Assembly (NCBI RefSeq): GCF_039537665.1
Contig: NZ_BAABAY010000001.1
Span: forward strand, 310,001 to 374,000
DNA length: 64,000 bases
Direction: 5' to 3'
Source: Gaetbulibacter_A aestuarii
GTDB lineage: Bacteria; Bacteroidota; Bacteroidia; Flavobacteriales; Flavobacteriaceae
Part shown: positions 1-7,247 of the stretch, in pieces
Layout of the letters: each line of letters starts with the position of its first letter
Numbering within the stretch: the first letter of the stretch is position 1
Notes under the pieces: model-generated
Seen by the model: only the letters and a program-made list of their open reading frames with translations
What the model was told of the DNA's origin: nothing
The model's database searches: none
Made by a program: the position numbers and the translations under genes

Positions 1-135
1 TAATAATATGGTCTTGTAACCACGTGAGGCCGCATCAATGGCTACTCCCAAACCGGTAGCACCGCCACCAATAACGATGACGTCCCAGGTTTCGGTGGTT
101 TCCAGGGATTGGATTAAAGTCTTTCTGTCGAACAA
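1..135 (-). CDS. glpD: Glycerol-3-phosphate dehydrogenase (GlpD-type FAD oxidoreductase), N-terminus only
   Basis: Reading the minus strand from 135 to the left edge gives an N-terminus with a dinucleotide-binding (Rossmann) motif, VIVIGGGATGLGVAIDAAS, followed by RGYKTILL. This is the FAD-binding start of the GlpD family, which oxidises sn-glycerol-3-phosphate to dihydroxyacetone phosphate and passes electrons to quinone at the inner membrane. Only about 45 residues are in the window; the rest lies beyond base 1. No in-frame ATG exists between the motif and the stop near 233, so I chose the TTG at 133-135, which gives a start beginning MFDRKTLIQ. The frame is open further upstream, so the start is uncertain. 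The family call is fairly safe; the GlpD subtype is inferred from the ATGLG..DAASRG pattern. Confidence 0.7.
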   Translation of the reverse strand, partial: MFDRKTLIQSLETTETWDVIVIGGGATGLGVAIDAASRGYKTILL

Positions 136-230
136 ACTGAAGTCAATTTTTTTTAAGAGATGCTGAATCCTATAATTCTCTATGAATTTACTAAAGTTCG
201 GGCAAAGAAGAAAATAAAATAAGGAATTGT

Positions 231-827
231 CTATTCACGGGCTTTCCGATGCAGCGCCTTTTTAGGAGGCATGGTACGAAACACAAAATCCCATAAAGGC
301 GATGTTACGCCAAAGGCTTTATCATCATAAATGTGATGGTGCAGCAAGTGGTGTTTCCATAAATACCCAAAAACATTACTGGGTGCTTTTCGTGCGTGAA
401 TGGTGTAATGAACGTATAAATAGCCTGCATAACCCATCAAAAAACCAGGCCAGAAGAAGAAGGCATTATCATTCATCGCGAGATAAAATAAACCGAAAAA
501 AGCAGCAGCCAAAACCAAGGCCAAAAGAATGGGCATGGCCAGCAACCCTTTGTCGTTGGGATGCACATGATGCACGCCGTGCATGGTGTATTGCCAATTG
601 GCCTCGTTGGTATAATCTTCACCGGAATGGTATAAAAATCGATGCGCCACATATTCAATAAAGGTAAAGAAGAGCGCTCCGGCAAAAGGTAAAACAGCTT
701 TACTCAATAGGGTTGATTCAATATTTAAAATACCATATACCAAAGCACAAAACCCCAGTACCATATAGAGACTTACGGCCACAAGGGAATTGGTTTTTGG
801 AATCTTGAAGTATTTGCTTTCAGCCAT
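231..827 (-). CDS. Sterol desaturase / fatty acid hydroxylase family membrane protein
   Basis: A 198-residue protein with several hydrophobic segments and the clustered histidine motifs of the di-iron fatty acid hydroxylase superfamily: HRFLYH, HGVHHVHP, HYTIH and HHLLHHH. The histidines would hold a di-iron centre at the cytoplasmic face of the membrane. The spacing and the HGVHH motif recall fatty acid 2-hydroxylase (FA2H/Scs7-like) proteins, so a role in 2-hydroxylation of lipid acyl chains is likely, but the substrate cannot be read from sequence. The ATG at 825-827 is used. It lies just upstream of the GlpD-type gene on the same strand, with about 95 bases between them, so co-transcription is possible. 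Confidence 0.85.
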   Translation of the reverse strand: MAESKYFKIPKTNSLVAVSLYMVLGFCALVYGILNIESTLLSKAVLPFAGALFFTFIEYVAHRFLYHSGEDYTNEANWQYTMHGVHHVHPNDKGLLAMPILLALVLAAAFFGLFYLAMNDNAFFFWPGFLMGYAGYLYVHYTIHARKAPSNVFGYLWKHHLLHHHIYDDKAFGVTSPLWDFVFRTMPPKKALHRKARE

Positions 828-953
828 AAGACTTATTTTACTAACGCTTCAAGCTCACCAAAACTCGAAACGCATCCGATAAACTATAACTAAATTAATA
901 AAAAAAGGAATGAAAATCAATGGTCTTGTAAGGAGGACTAATACCATAAAGCT

Positions 954-1379
954 CTAAACTTCAGTTTTTTCCCAAACCAGTTTATGTTTATTAGACCCAA
1001 TAAAATCCGTGCTTAAAATGAGTTGACCCTCCTTAAATTCAAATTTTCGAACCTGATCCTGACCGATCCAATTTGGAAACGAACTTATGCTAATGTGATG
1101 CACGACAGTTTTGGAATTTAAATCGACATCAAAGGTACCGCAATAGGCTATAAAACTTTGAAACGCCGGTAAGATCTCATCCGTACGTGCCTTAAGAAAA
1201 TCCTCTGATGCAAACGATGTCCTGTTTTCTTTCATGATCTGTACCGCCATCTGGCCATTCGCTTCATAGCTGATACGACCTATCGGGTGATCACCGAATG
1301 GTTTTGAAACCGTACCATCGGTTCCCGTGATTGACCATTCGAGTAATTTCCAGGAGCCTATAAATTTTTGAGTTTTCAT
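954..1379 (-). CDS. Lipocalin-like domain protein
   Basis: A 141-residue protein without signal peptide. It starts with the typical lipocalin-like opening FIGSWKLLEWSI, then PFGDHPIGRISYEANGQMAVQIM. This fits the bacterial Lipocalin-like domain family (Pfam Lipocalin_5), small beta-barrel proteins of unknown ligand. The rest of the chain alternates short strands, ending in FEFKEGQLILST, also typical. It sits alone with intergenic space on both sides and an ATG start. The family assignment rests on the conserved GxW and Y.ADGRM-like stretches seen by eye; no enzymatic role is claimed. Confidence 0.75.
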   Translation of the reverse strand: MKTQKFIGSWKLLEWSITGTDGTVSKPFGDHPIGRISYEANGQMAVQIMKENRTSFASEDFLKARTDEILPAFQSFIAYCGTFDVDLNSKTVVHHISISSFPNWIGQDQVRKFEFKEGQLILSTDFIGSNKHKLVWEKTEV

Positions 1380-1471
1380 GGTGCCCCTAAATTAAAGCAA
1401 CTCTTTTAAAATAAATACCAATTCTAAAATTAAATTTGAATTTCGCAGTTTACTCATTTTTAGAATTTCTA

Positions 1472-2191
1472 TTACTTTGCTGTGGCCGTTTCGAAGGCCT
1501 CCAGGCAAGTATCCAGATCGTTTCCTTGATTATGGATACAGTCACAAAATTCAAATCCGGCCGCTTCATTTTTCGTATGTACAAATTGCTTTTTACAATC
1601 GGTCAGGGAGTTTCGAGGTACTACCGCAAAACCAAAACGCGCAAAAGCTGCGGTCAGGACCATGATGATAAAGACCCCTGTGAAAAACAGCCACGGAAAC
1701 CTATTACTGTATTTTTTGGGTTTTCGAATAAGCCCAAGATCTGAAAATTGACGAAACGGAAGTAAATAGCGTATCCTGTCATAGTTCCAAACCAATATAT
1801 ACAAATTAGCAAACACCATTAAAGGGGAAGTCACAATGGATCCTTCAAACCGAACTGCATAAGACAACAACCAGATATTTACAATAATGGGTAAATACAA
1901 TAAGGCTCCCAAAGTTACCGTGCGCGGGATTAGCAACAATATCGCTGCAAGCACTTGAGCTATGCCAATAAAGGTGTAATAGTAGCCCGTATGATGCAAG
2001 GCTTCCAGATAGGCGCCCATAGGATGCAGCGTTGATAAGCCACTGGCAAAGCGTTCGCCCAGAATTTTTACCATGCCGGCAGCGATAAAAGCAAATGCCA
2101 GTAGGACGCGACAAAAAATTGAAAATAACCAGTACCAGCGATTTTGTTTGATCGTGCTGTAGTATTGCTCAAATTTGGTTAGGGTTTGCAA
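1472..2191 (-). CDS. DoxX-like integral membrane protein
   Basis: A 239-residue protein with about four hydrophobic segments. The segment LLAFAFIAAGMVKILGERF is a DoxX/MauE-type first membrane helix with its AGxxKI/L motif, followed by the HxTGYYYTFIGIAQVLAAI helix. The DoxX superfamily includes redox-associated and uncharacterised membrane proteins, so no substrate is assigned. The C-terminal part contains a cysteine-bearing tail (DCKKQF, FEFCDCIHN) predicted outside the membrane bundle. The first codon appears to be TTG at 2189-2191; there is no ATG nearby in frame. The hairpin repeat 2229-2344 begins 38 bases upstream, so its promoter, if close, lies in that gap. Confidence 0.65.
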   Translation of the reverse strand: MQTLTKFEQYYSTIKQNRWYWLFSIFCRVLLAFAFIAAGMVKILGERFASGLSTLHPMGAYLEALHHTGYYYTFIGIAQVLAAILLLIPRTVTLGALLYLPIIVNIWLLSYAVRFEGSIVTSPLMVFANLYILVWNYDRIRYLLPFRQFSDLGLIRKPKKYSNRFPWLFFTGVFIIMVLTAAFARFGFAVVPRNSLTDCKKQFVHTKNEAAGFEFCDCIHNQGNDLDTCLEAFETATAK

Positions 2192-2228
2192 GGGATAAGA
2201 TTATTGATGATGAGAAACGAAAATAATG

Positions 2229-2344
2229 AAAAATAACTGACAAGTAGATACCTTCGAAGTTACAAACTTATGAAAGCGGGGTTTTTACAATTTTTCTTCT
2301 TTAAATAGATGACTACGAAGTCACAGACTTCGCAGAGCGGGGCG
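2229..2344 (-). repeat. Hairpin-rich interspersed repeat, copy R1
   Basis: A 116-bp element nearly identical to 5200-5315 and related to 6249-6375. On the plus strand one end carries CTTCGAAGTTACAAACTTATG and the other carries the palindrome CGAAGTCACAGACTTCG followed by CAGAGCGGGGCG. The middle is AT-rich and diverges between copies. Hairpins at both ends and no coding capacity are what one expects of a small non-autonomous mobile element, possibly one moved by an IS200/Y1-type tyrosine transposase. Its GC-rich end lies inside the reading frame of the truncated gene at 2321-2614. Confidence 0.8.
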
Positions 2345-2614
2345 TTTTATAAAAAAAGAATCGAAATGCTTATCAATATGCTTTAAGGTACAGTATTGCA
2401 TGGGTTCATGCCTCGAAATACTGTGATCATAACATGCTGCTAAAAATGTGGTTCCTGTTTTATAAGGTGAAATACAGTATAGCGTTTTGTGATTTTTAAT
2501 TGCATGCCCTTTCTTTGAAAGAATTTTCAGGTAATGAAGCGCTGCTTCCACTTCTTTAGATACTCTAGCCAGTGGGCTTTGTAAAAGTTTACCTTTTATT
2601 GAAGTTAAGCTCAT
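2321..2614 (-). pseudogene. Truncated sulfotransferase-like gene, 3' end replaced by repeat R1
   Basis: A 97-residue reading frame. Residues around 47-57 read YCISPYKTGTTFLA, which resembles the PAPS-binding 5'-phosphosulfate loop of sulfotransferases (consensus PKTGTT.L). Full-length members are usually 250-300 residues, so two thirds is missing. The last seven residues, RPALRSL, are encoded by repeat R1, and the identical peptide ends the broken esterase at 5292-5444. The most economical reading is that the element inserted and truncated the gene. It may still be translated, but the catalytic and acceptor-binding parts are absent. The sulfotransferase assignment rests on this one loop. Confidence 0.6.
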
Positions 2615-2867
2615 GAGGCATATTGTATTATGTAAAACAGATCGTTTATGGTTAGTTGTTTGGTTTCCAAACTAAAGTAGCAAAATTTTAATTTCACATC
2701 TAAAAGCGAGGATTTTCGGTAAAAAAATTCGAGGAATGTCAGATTTTAGTTAAAAAGAGGCTTGTTATTTCTCAAATCCAATTGAAATATAGTATTGGCA
2801 AAATCCGCTCAATTCAATAATTAGATACAGGAGAATAATATCTTTAGATCTTAAAATATTTTCACCT

Positions 2868-3233
2868 TCAATAATGCAACAAAATAAAATGCGCCAAACT
2901 CGAAGTTTCAAATTTGATATCGGTTAAGGTTTTTAAACGCTTCGATTGTTTTCTCATAGAAATAAAATTCGCCCAGGCACCAAAGGTTATAAAAGCAGCC
3001 ATTAAATACCAGGTGCCTCGATTCACGCTTTGAATGGTATCATCAAGTTTAATTTGTGAAATCCTGAATTTGATTTCTTCAGGTAAAATACTTTTAAAAA
3101 TATTGTCCTGAAAACGTTTAAACTCAATAATAAGCTGGATTAATTCCTCATCGGTTATCCGTCCATCACTAAGGTGACGCTCGCATTCATTTGAAACGAA
3201 AATTAAATATTTTCTACAGGTTTCGAGATTCAT
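2868..3233 (-). CDS. Hypothetical protein with one membrane segment
   Basis: A 121-residue protein with ATG start at 3231-3233. The N-terminal half is charged and probably helical (ETCRKYLIFVSNECERHLSD, then ELIQLIIEFKRFQ). A single hydrophobic stretch, WYLMAAFITFGAWANFIS, lies near residues 77-94. I do not recognise a family. It lies 9 bases downstream of the outer-membrane protein at 3243-3821 and in the same direction as 3869-5162, so the four genes probably form one transcription unit. The 254 bases downstream (2615-2867) hold nothing I can name. Confidence 0.6.
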   Translation of the reverse strand: MNLETCRKYLIFVSNECERHLSDGRITDEELIQLIIEFKRFQDNIFKSILPEEIKFRISQIKLDDTIQSVNRGTWYLMAAFITFGAWANFISMRKQSKRLKTLTDIKFETSSLAHFILLHY

Positions 3234-3242
3234 TTTATTGTT

Positions 3243-3821
3243 TTAAAACCCATATCCAAGTCCGATCTTCCATATGTTCACATTGGTGTTGTATTGTATA
3301 TCCGGCACACCATTATTTGGATTGATTTTGATAAAATCATACTGCGCCTGAATAAATATACGGTTCGTTAGATCGTAGCTTAATCCTAAATTAATATCAA
3401 AACCACTGAGGGTTTCGCTGGCATTAGACAAATCAAATCCAGAATTACTAACACCACTCACATCAAAACGAAGCAAAGTAAAACCTAAACCAACAACCGG
3501 ATGGAGCTTTTTAAGCGTCGGGGCATTTATTTCTGCAAATAATTTTGGTTGAATGGAATAGGCAAATACTTTATAGCCCTGATAATTATAGTTGTTTACG
3601 TTATCCAATATACTGGCATTCACACCACCCCCTAAATTTATAATTCCAAAATTGGCAAACCTGTATTTAAATCCCAGATCAATGATTCCGTTATAATTTT
3701 CACCAAGAAAATTTTGATCTTCAACGATGGGGTAATTTAACTCTAAACTAAATTTTCTTTCCTGTGAAAAGGTATTAATAGTTAGTGTTAGCAGAAAAAG
3801 TAGTAGTAATTTTTGTTTCAT
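3243..3821 (-). CDS. Secreted beta-barrel-like outer-membrane protein
   Basis: A 192-residue protein with a clear Sec signal peptide (MKQKLLLLFLLTLTINTFSQ, cleavage near residue 20). The mature part consists of alternating short strands with the aromatic/glycine pattern of small outer-membrane beta-barrels: FSLELNYPIV, IGLGYGF at the C-terminus, and repeated Y/F-ending strands. A C-terminal phenylalanine is the classical barrel-terminal residue recognised by BamA. This is a small porin-like or structural barrel of unknown role. It is probably translated together with 2868-3233, which follows after 9 bases. Confidence 0.7.
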   Translation of the reverse strand: MKQKLLLLFLLTLTINTFSQERKFSLELNYPIVEDQNFLGENYNGIIDLGFKYRFANFGIINLGGGVNASILDNVNNYNYQGYKVFAYSIQPKLFAEINAPTLKKLHPVVGLGFTLLRFDVSGVSNSGFDLSNASETLSGFDINLGLSYDLTNRIFIQAQYDFIKINPNNGVPDIQYNTNVNIWKIGLGYGF

Positions 3822-3868
3822 GGTGTTGAATTGATGGTTAATAAAAGGGATTACAAATAAGGCAGTTA

Positions 3869-4366
3869 TTATTTTGGCGAAGCATTTAACATTTTTTCCA
3901 AAGCTGAAATGGTTTTTTTCTTTTCATGTTGGAAGGCCAAATGAGGTAAACTAAAACCAAATGCTAACATCACCAAAGGAAAGATCACAGCAATCGGAGT
4001 CGTCTCCTGAACCATGACACCGTAAAGTGTAAAAATGAACGCAACAGAAACAAGACTTAGCCAAATGATCATAAAAATGCTAACAAAATCATGCATTTTC
4101 AATACAACTGAAATTGTCGTTCCTGAATTAAAGTTCCGATAACTCCCTTGTACCTGAGGTAAAAATGAGTTTTTATAATAAATAACACGCTGAATATTGA
4201 ATTGTTCATAGGAAAAAGTTCCTTCAAAAATTTTATCATCTGCTTTCTTTGAAAACCCCAATTGGATGCCTCTTTTAGGCATGATGTTTTCGCTTAATTG
4301 CTGTTCCAGTTCAGTTTCAGACAGGCTGGTTCTGAATTCTAGTTTTTGGTAAGGGATAATTTTCAT
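3869..4366 (-). CDS. Hypothetical membrane protein with two transmembrane helices
   Basis: A 165-residue protein. Residues 1-90 are soluble (opening MKIIPYQKLEFRTSLSETEL). Two adjacent hydrophobic helices follow, about residues 94-116 (SIFMIIWLSLVSVAFIFTLY) and 124-142 (PIAVIFPLVMLAFGFSL), then a short charged tail. The layout suggests a cytoplasmic domain anchored by a helical hairpin. No family is recognised. It lies between the secreted protein at 4383-5162 and the barrel at 3243-3821, all on the minus strand with short gaps. Confidence 0.6.
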   Translation of the reverse strand: MKIIPYQKLEFRTSLSETELEQQLSENIMPKRGIQLGFSKKADDKIFEGTFSYEQFNIQRVIYYKNSFLPQVQGSYRNFNSGTTISVVLKMHDFVSIFMIIWLSLVSVAFIFTLYGVMVQETTPIAVIFPLVMLAFGFSLPHLAFQHEKKKTISALEKMLNASPK

Positions 4367-4382
4367 TTTTTGATTAATGTAT

Positions 4383-5162
4383 TTATTTCATCAAATCCAT
4401 TTGAAACTTAGTAACTTCAAATGCTCCCTTTAATCCTCTTAAACTCGATTCGGATGAATGGGTATCAAACAGATCATTTAAGGTAGCAACGTCCTTATTA
4501 ACACTTTCCTGATCCTTTTGAAACATATGATACATTAACATTAGGATATGTCCCATAGCCATATCTGGCAACGTAACATTTTCATCATTCAAAGCAGCTT
4601 CTATGGTCGGTTTTATTTGATCATCGTTTTCCGTAAGTTCATCATACAAATAAGCATTGGCCAAATCTATTTGACTCATTCCGGCATAATCATTTTCGGT
4701 AGACATGTCCTTTCTATAGGTCATTTTATCACCATTCAGAAAATACCAACGCGTATAACAATCGTTCTCCATTTTTATATCTTTTTCAAAAGCTTGCTTT
4801 TTAACGCTCCAATTTGTAAAAGCCACTAATAGTTCGTCTCCGTCTTTTTGAAAATCGACTATTCTTATCAAATAATTCTGTTTACCAGGCTTTTCAATTT
4901 CAACACTTAACGGAGTTTCTGGAGACACATATTTTTTTATGGCCGTTAAAACCGAAGACACCTCTTCTTTCGAGGCATCCGCGAGAAGGCCCTCTCTTAA
5001 GAACAGATCGATATATAGGTATTGCTTGAGATAGAAGTCATCCATTTTCAGATAATTGACGGGCTCCTGAGCATTGGTTTTAATTTTTATTCTATTGGAT
5101 TGAGAAAAGCTTAGGCTTGTAAAAAGAATTACAAGGGAAATAAAGAGTCGTTTAATATGCAT
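4383..5162 (-). CDS. Secreted hypothetical protein
   Basis: A 259-residue protein with an N-terminal signal peptide (LFISLVILFTSLSFSQ, cleavage near residue 21). The mature part is mixed alpha/beta, with no cysteines in a catalytic arrangement that I recognise and no lipobox. The C-terminal half is helical (LANAYLYDELTEND, MGHILMLMYHMFQKDQ), which could be a tetratricopeptide-like fold, but this is weak. It is the first gene of the 5162-to-2868 minus-strand group. The R2 repeat lies just upstream, so any promoter must sit in or beyond the repeat. Confidence 0.6.
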   Translation of the reverse strand: MHIKRLFISLVILFTSLSFSQSNRIKIKTNAQEPVNYLKMDDFYLKQYLYIDLFLREGLLADASKEEVSSVLTAIKKYVSPETPLSVEIEKPGKQNYLIRIVDFQKDGDELLVAFTNWSVKKQAFEKDIKMENDCYTRWYFLNGDKMTYRKDMSTENDYAGMSQIDLANAYLYDELTENDDQIKPTIEAALNDENVTLPDMAMGHILMLMYHMFQKDQESVNKDVATLNDLFDTHSSESSLRGLKGAFEVTKFQMDLMK

Positions 5163-5199
5163 TATTTAGTTCATGGTTGATTTAGTGACTAAAATAGTA

Positions 5200-5315
5200 A
5201 AAAATAACTGACAAGTAGATAACTTCGAAGTTACAAACTTATGAAAGCAGGATTTTTTCAATTTTATTTCTTTAAATACATGGCTACGAAGTCACAGACT
5301 TCGCAGAGCGGGGCG
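5200..5315 (-). repeat. Hairpin-rich interspersed repeat, copy R2
   Basis: A 116-bp copy that aligns without length change to 2229-2344. The terminal palindrome CGAAGTCACAGACTTCG and the tail CAGAGCGGGGCG are identical. The AT-rich centre shows scattered substitutions. The GC-rich end again lies inside a coding frame, that of the broken esterase at 5292-5444, where it supplies the stop codon. Confidence 0.8.
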
Positions 5316-5444
5316 AATGTCCAGCGGGCGATCCTCATTTAAAATATTTGAATGAAAGGTTGCAGTTTTACCAATGGTGATGGGGTTTTGGGTATGACCA
5401 AGAAGGCCTAATAAGAAAAGGGAAATGAAAAGCTTGGATTTCAT
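5292..5444 (-). pseudogene. Truncated esterase-like gene, interrupted by repeat R2
   Basis: A 50-codon frame starting at the ATG at 5442-5444. It encodes a signal peptide (MKSKLFISLFLLGLLGHTQ), then ITIGKTATFHSNILNEDRP. This is how secreted Bacteroidota esterases of the PF00756 putative-esterase type typically begin. The frame then runs into repeat R2, which encodes RPALRSL and a TGA stop. Full-length relatives are about 270-400 residues and no catalytic motif remains, so this is a relic. The downstream part of the esterase is not found on the other side of R2, so the insertion was accompanied or followed by deletion. The family assignment is tentative because only about 22 mature residues survive. 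Confidence 0.6.
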
Positions 5445-5525
5445 GGTTGGGATTTTAATTCTATTATATGGTAAATACGATAATAATAAACCGAAGTTTA
5501 TTACTTCGGTTATCGGAGTATGGTA

Positions 5526-6116
5526 TTAGCTCCCACAATTTTCATTGTAATAATCAATAATGTCTTCAATACCAGATGTTCTTTTAAATTCTCCATTATT
5601 AATTTTTTCAAGAAGCAAAGGGCAATCTTTAAAACTTTTTTTAACCATTTTTTTGAAGTGCTTAGATCCAAATATAATTTCACTGGAACCTAGTTTTGAT
5701 ACGATGTTACTGTTTCCTTTGTTAATGTAATAGTGACAATAAAAATTAGTAAGAGAAACTATTGATCCCCAATTTTTATAATAGTCAATTGCATATAAAT
5801 TCATTTTTCCTGAATTTTCATTAATTACTCTCATTAATTTCGGTTTTTCACCAGCAATAATTTTATATTTATATAGTATTTGTTCACCGTCTTTTGTTAT
5901 TTCCAGTTCTTTAACTTTTACGTGATCATATTCGTTTTTTTCGTTTTGTTCTTTATTTCTAAACCGGATGGTTCTTTTGTCATCTAAAATTTTTACTTCT
6001 CCATTTTTTGTACTGTTATCTCTAAATGTTATAATTCCTTGTTCAAAAGGATTTGCAGTAATCTGAGCATTTGAAAAAGATGTTATAATAAATAATATCA
6101 GTGCTATTTTTTTCAT
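5526..6116 (-). CDS. Secreted hypothetical protein
   Basis: A 196-residue protein with a signal peptide (MKKIALILFIITSFSNAQ). The mature part begins with a strand-rich domain (QGIITFRDNSTKNGEVKIL) of the kind found in many secreted Bacteroidota proteins of unknown function. There are three cysteines, one near the C-terminus (NENCGS). It is visibly more AT-rich than the genes around mutS. It stands alone between the R2/esterase relic and a palindrome at 6135-6195. No function assigned. Confidence 0.6.
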   Translation of the reverse strand: MKKIALILFIITSFSNAQITANPFEQGIITFRDNSTKNGEVKILDDKRTIRFRNKEQNEKNEYDHVKVKELEITKDGEQILYKYKIIAGEKPKLMRVINENSGKMNLYAIDYYKNWGSIVSLTNFYCHYYINKGNSNIVSKLGSSEIIFGSKHFKKMVKKSFKDCPLLLEKINNGEFKRTSGIEDIIDYYNENCGS

Positions 6117-6134
6117 TTTGTTTTGGTTTTAGAT

Positions 6135-6195
6135 GTTAGCGGCTCGGCTATGAACAGTTTGGAGATTTTTAGCCCTAAATGTTCGGTTTAGCAAC
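6135..6195. repeat. Imperfect palindrome between small genes (attC-like)
   Basis: GTTAGC at 6135-6140 faces GCAAC at 6191-6195, with inner complementary arms ATGAACA and TGTTC around an AT-rich loop. It shares the string GGCTATG..CAGT with the better palindrome at 7177-7240. Both lie immediately upstream of a lone short gene. The symmetry is weaker than in the second example. Confidence 0.4.
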
Positions 6196-6248
6196 GACCT
6201 TTGTTTTATATTTATACTTTCGTTTTATCAGTTAAACCGTTATTTTGC

Positions 6249-6375
6249 TATGCGAAGTTTGAAACTTCGCATTTAATAATCATTGTTATTTTCTATGAAA
6301 GTGCTTTGGTAATTTTGTGTTCTTATATTTTTTTAATTGATGGCTTCGAAGTCACAGACTTCGCAGAGCGGGGCG
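6249..6375 (-). repeat. Hairpin-rich interspersed repeat, divergent copy R3
   Basis: Related to R1 and R2 by the same GC-rich end (TTCGAAGTCACAGACTTCGC then AGAGCGGGGCG, ending at 6375). The other end carries a perfect hairpin, GCGAAGTTTGAAACTTCGC (6252-6270). The centre is different and slightly longer than in R1/R2. Having both end hairpins intact, R3 may be closer to the complete form of the element. It lies between the genes at 5526-6116 and 6414-7151 and does not interrupt a recognisable frame. Confidence 0.7.
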
Positions 6376-6413
6376 AGGACAAGCAATTATTTATAGCCAA
6401 TGTTGTGGTTTCG

Positions 6414-7151
6414 TTATTTCTTAACTTTCTTATTAATAATTTTAATTATATCGCTTAATTCAGTTTGCATTAATTTAAGCCGGTCAACTGCTTCTATTTG
6501 AGAAAGGTATTTCCATCTATGAGTTGCTTCGAGTGCCAATATTAGTTTACTCATATTATTTTTCATTTTTAAAGATTGTAGCTGACTTTGTTCTTTCAGT
6601 TTTTCTTGCATTTGAGGTGAACCCATAATTAATGATGCATTTTGCACAATTTGATTCTTTCCCTCATTTGTAAAATCAAATCTTTTTATTGTTAACTCTT
6701 GTAATCGTTTCAAATCAATTAACTTGTTTCTCAAAACAGGGTCAATTAATCCAATATCTCCACTATTTAGTAAAGATTCCATTGTACTAGAATTAAAGGT
6801 TAATGCGGATGAAGTAATTTTTAGTTTAATCAAAATATCATAGAGTTTGTCAAGAGTAACGTTCTTGTCAGCATAGTTTTCAAGATTATTTAAATAATTT
6901 TGATTGTAATTTTCAAACTCATTGATAATAGAATTAGTAAATTTTAAATCTCTGTTTAAATCATCCAATAATTGATGGTAATAATCTTGTCTTTTATTAT
7001 TTTCTTTTCTTTGCTCATTCCAATTGTTAATTGATAAAGCAATTAAAATCCCAATTACTACAAGTATAATTTCACCCATGGCATATTTCAAATAGTTTCC
7101 AAATTTTCCTTTTAAAAGTAAACCTCTTCTAATTTTTCTAAATAATTTCAT
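6414..7151 (-). CDS. DUF6090 family membrane protein
   Basis: A 245-residue protein with the hallmark N-terminus of DUF6090: MKLFRKIRRGLLLKGKFGNY, then a membrane helix GEIILVVIGILIALSINNWNE. The remainder is a long, mostly helical and charged region, probably extracytoplasmic, with coiled-coil character. The family is widespread and multi-copy in Flavobacteriaceae and has no assigned function. The AT-rich composition matches its accessory neighbours. It is flanked upstream by the palindrome 7177-7240 and downstream by repeat R3, so it looks like an isolated single-gene unit. Confidence 0.8.
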   Translation of the reverse strand: MKLFRKIRRGLLLKGKFGNYLKYAMGEIILVVIGILIALSINNWNEQRKENNKRQDYYHQLLDDLNRDLKFTNSIINEFENYNQNYLNNLENYADKNVTLDKLYDILIKLKITSSALTFNSSTMESLLNSGDIGLIDPVLRNKLIDLKRLQELTIKRFDFTNEGKNQIVQNASLIMGSPQMQEKLKEQSQLQSLKMKNNMSKLILALEATHRWKYLSQIEAVDRLKLMQTELSDIIKIINKKVKK

Positions 7152-7176
7152 ATTTGGTCATTGGTTGGTTATAATG

Positions 7177-7240
7177 AAGCACAACGGTTTGGCTATGCGC
7201 AGTGTCCCGAAGGGCATTGCGTATAGGTGTTGTTGTGCTT
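7177..7240. repeat. Long imperfect palindrome between single-gene units (attC-like)
   Basis: The outer arms AAGCACAAC (7177-7185) and GTTGTGCTT (7232-7240) are perfectly complementary. Inside, CTATGCGCAGTG faces CATTGCGTATAG with two mismatches around the loop TCCCGAAGG. The whole 64 bases can fold into one long hairpin. It is too long and too imperfect for a simple terminator and lacks a following T-run on the expected side. It separates two unrelated short genes. Confidence 0.55.
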
Positions 7241-7247
7241 AGTTTTT

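Noticed and set aside
302..661. 119-residue plus-strand frame opposite the hydroxylase gene
   Set aside because: Antisense to a gene with strong family motifs; composition is that of a shadow frame.
2615..2867. Possible small gene in the gap between the sulfotransferase relic and the following gene
   Set aside because: AT-rich sequence with frequent stops on both strands and no recognisable start or motif.
6201..6458. 85-residue plus-strand frame
   Set aside because: It runs through repeat R3 and into the 3' end of the DUF6090 gene on the other strand.
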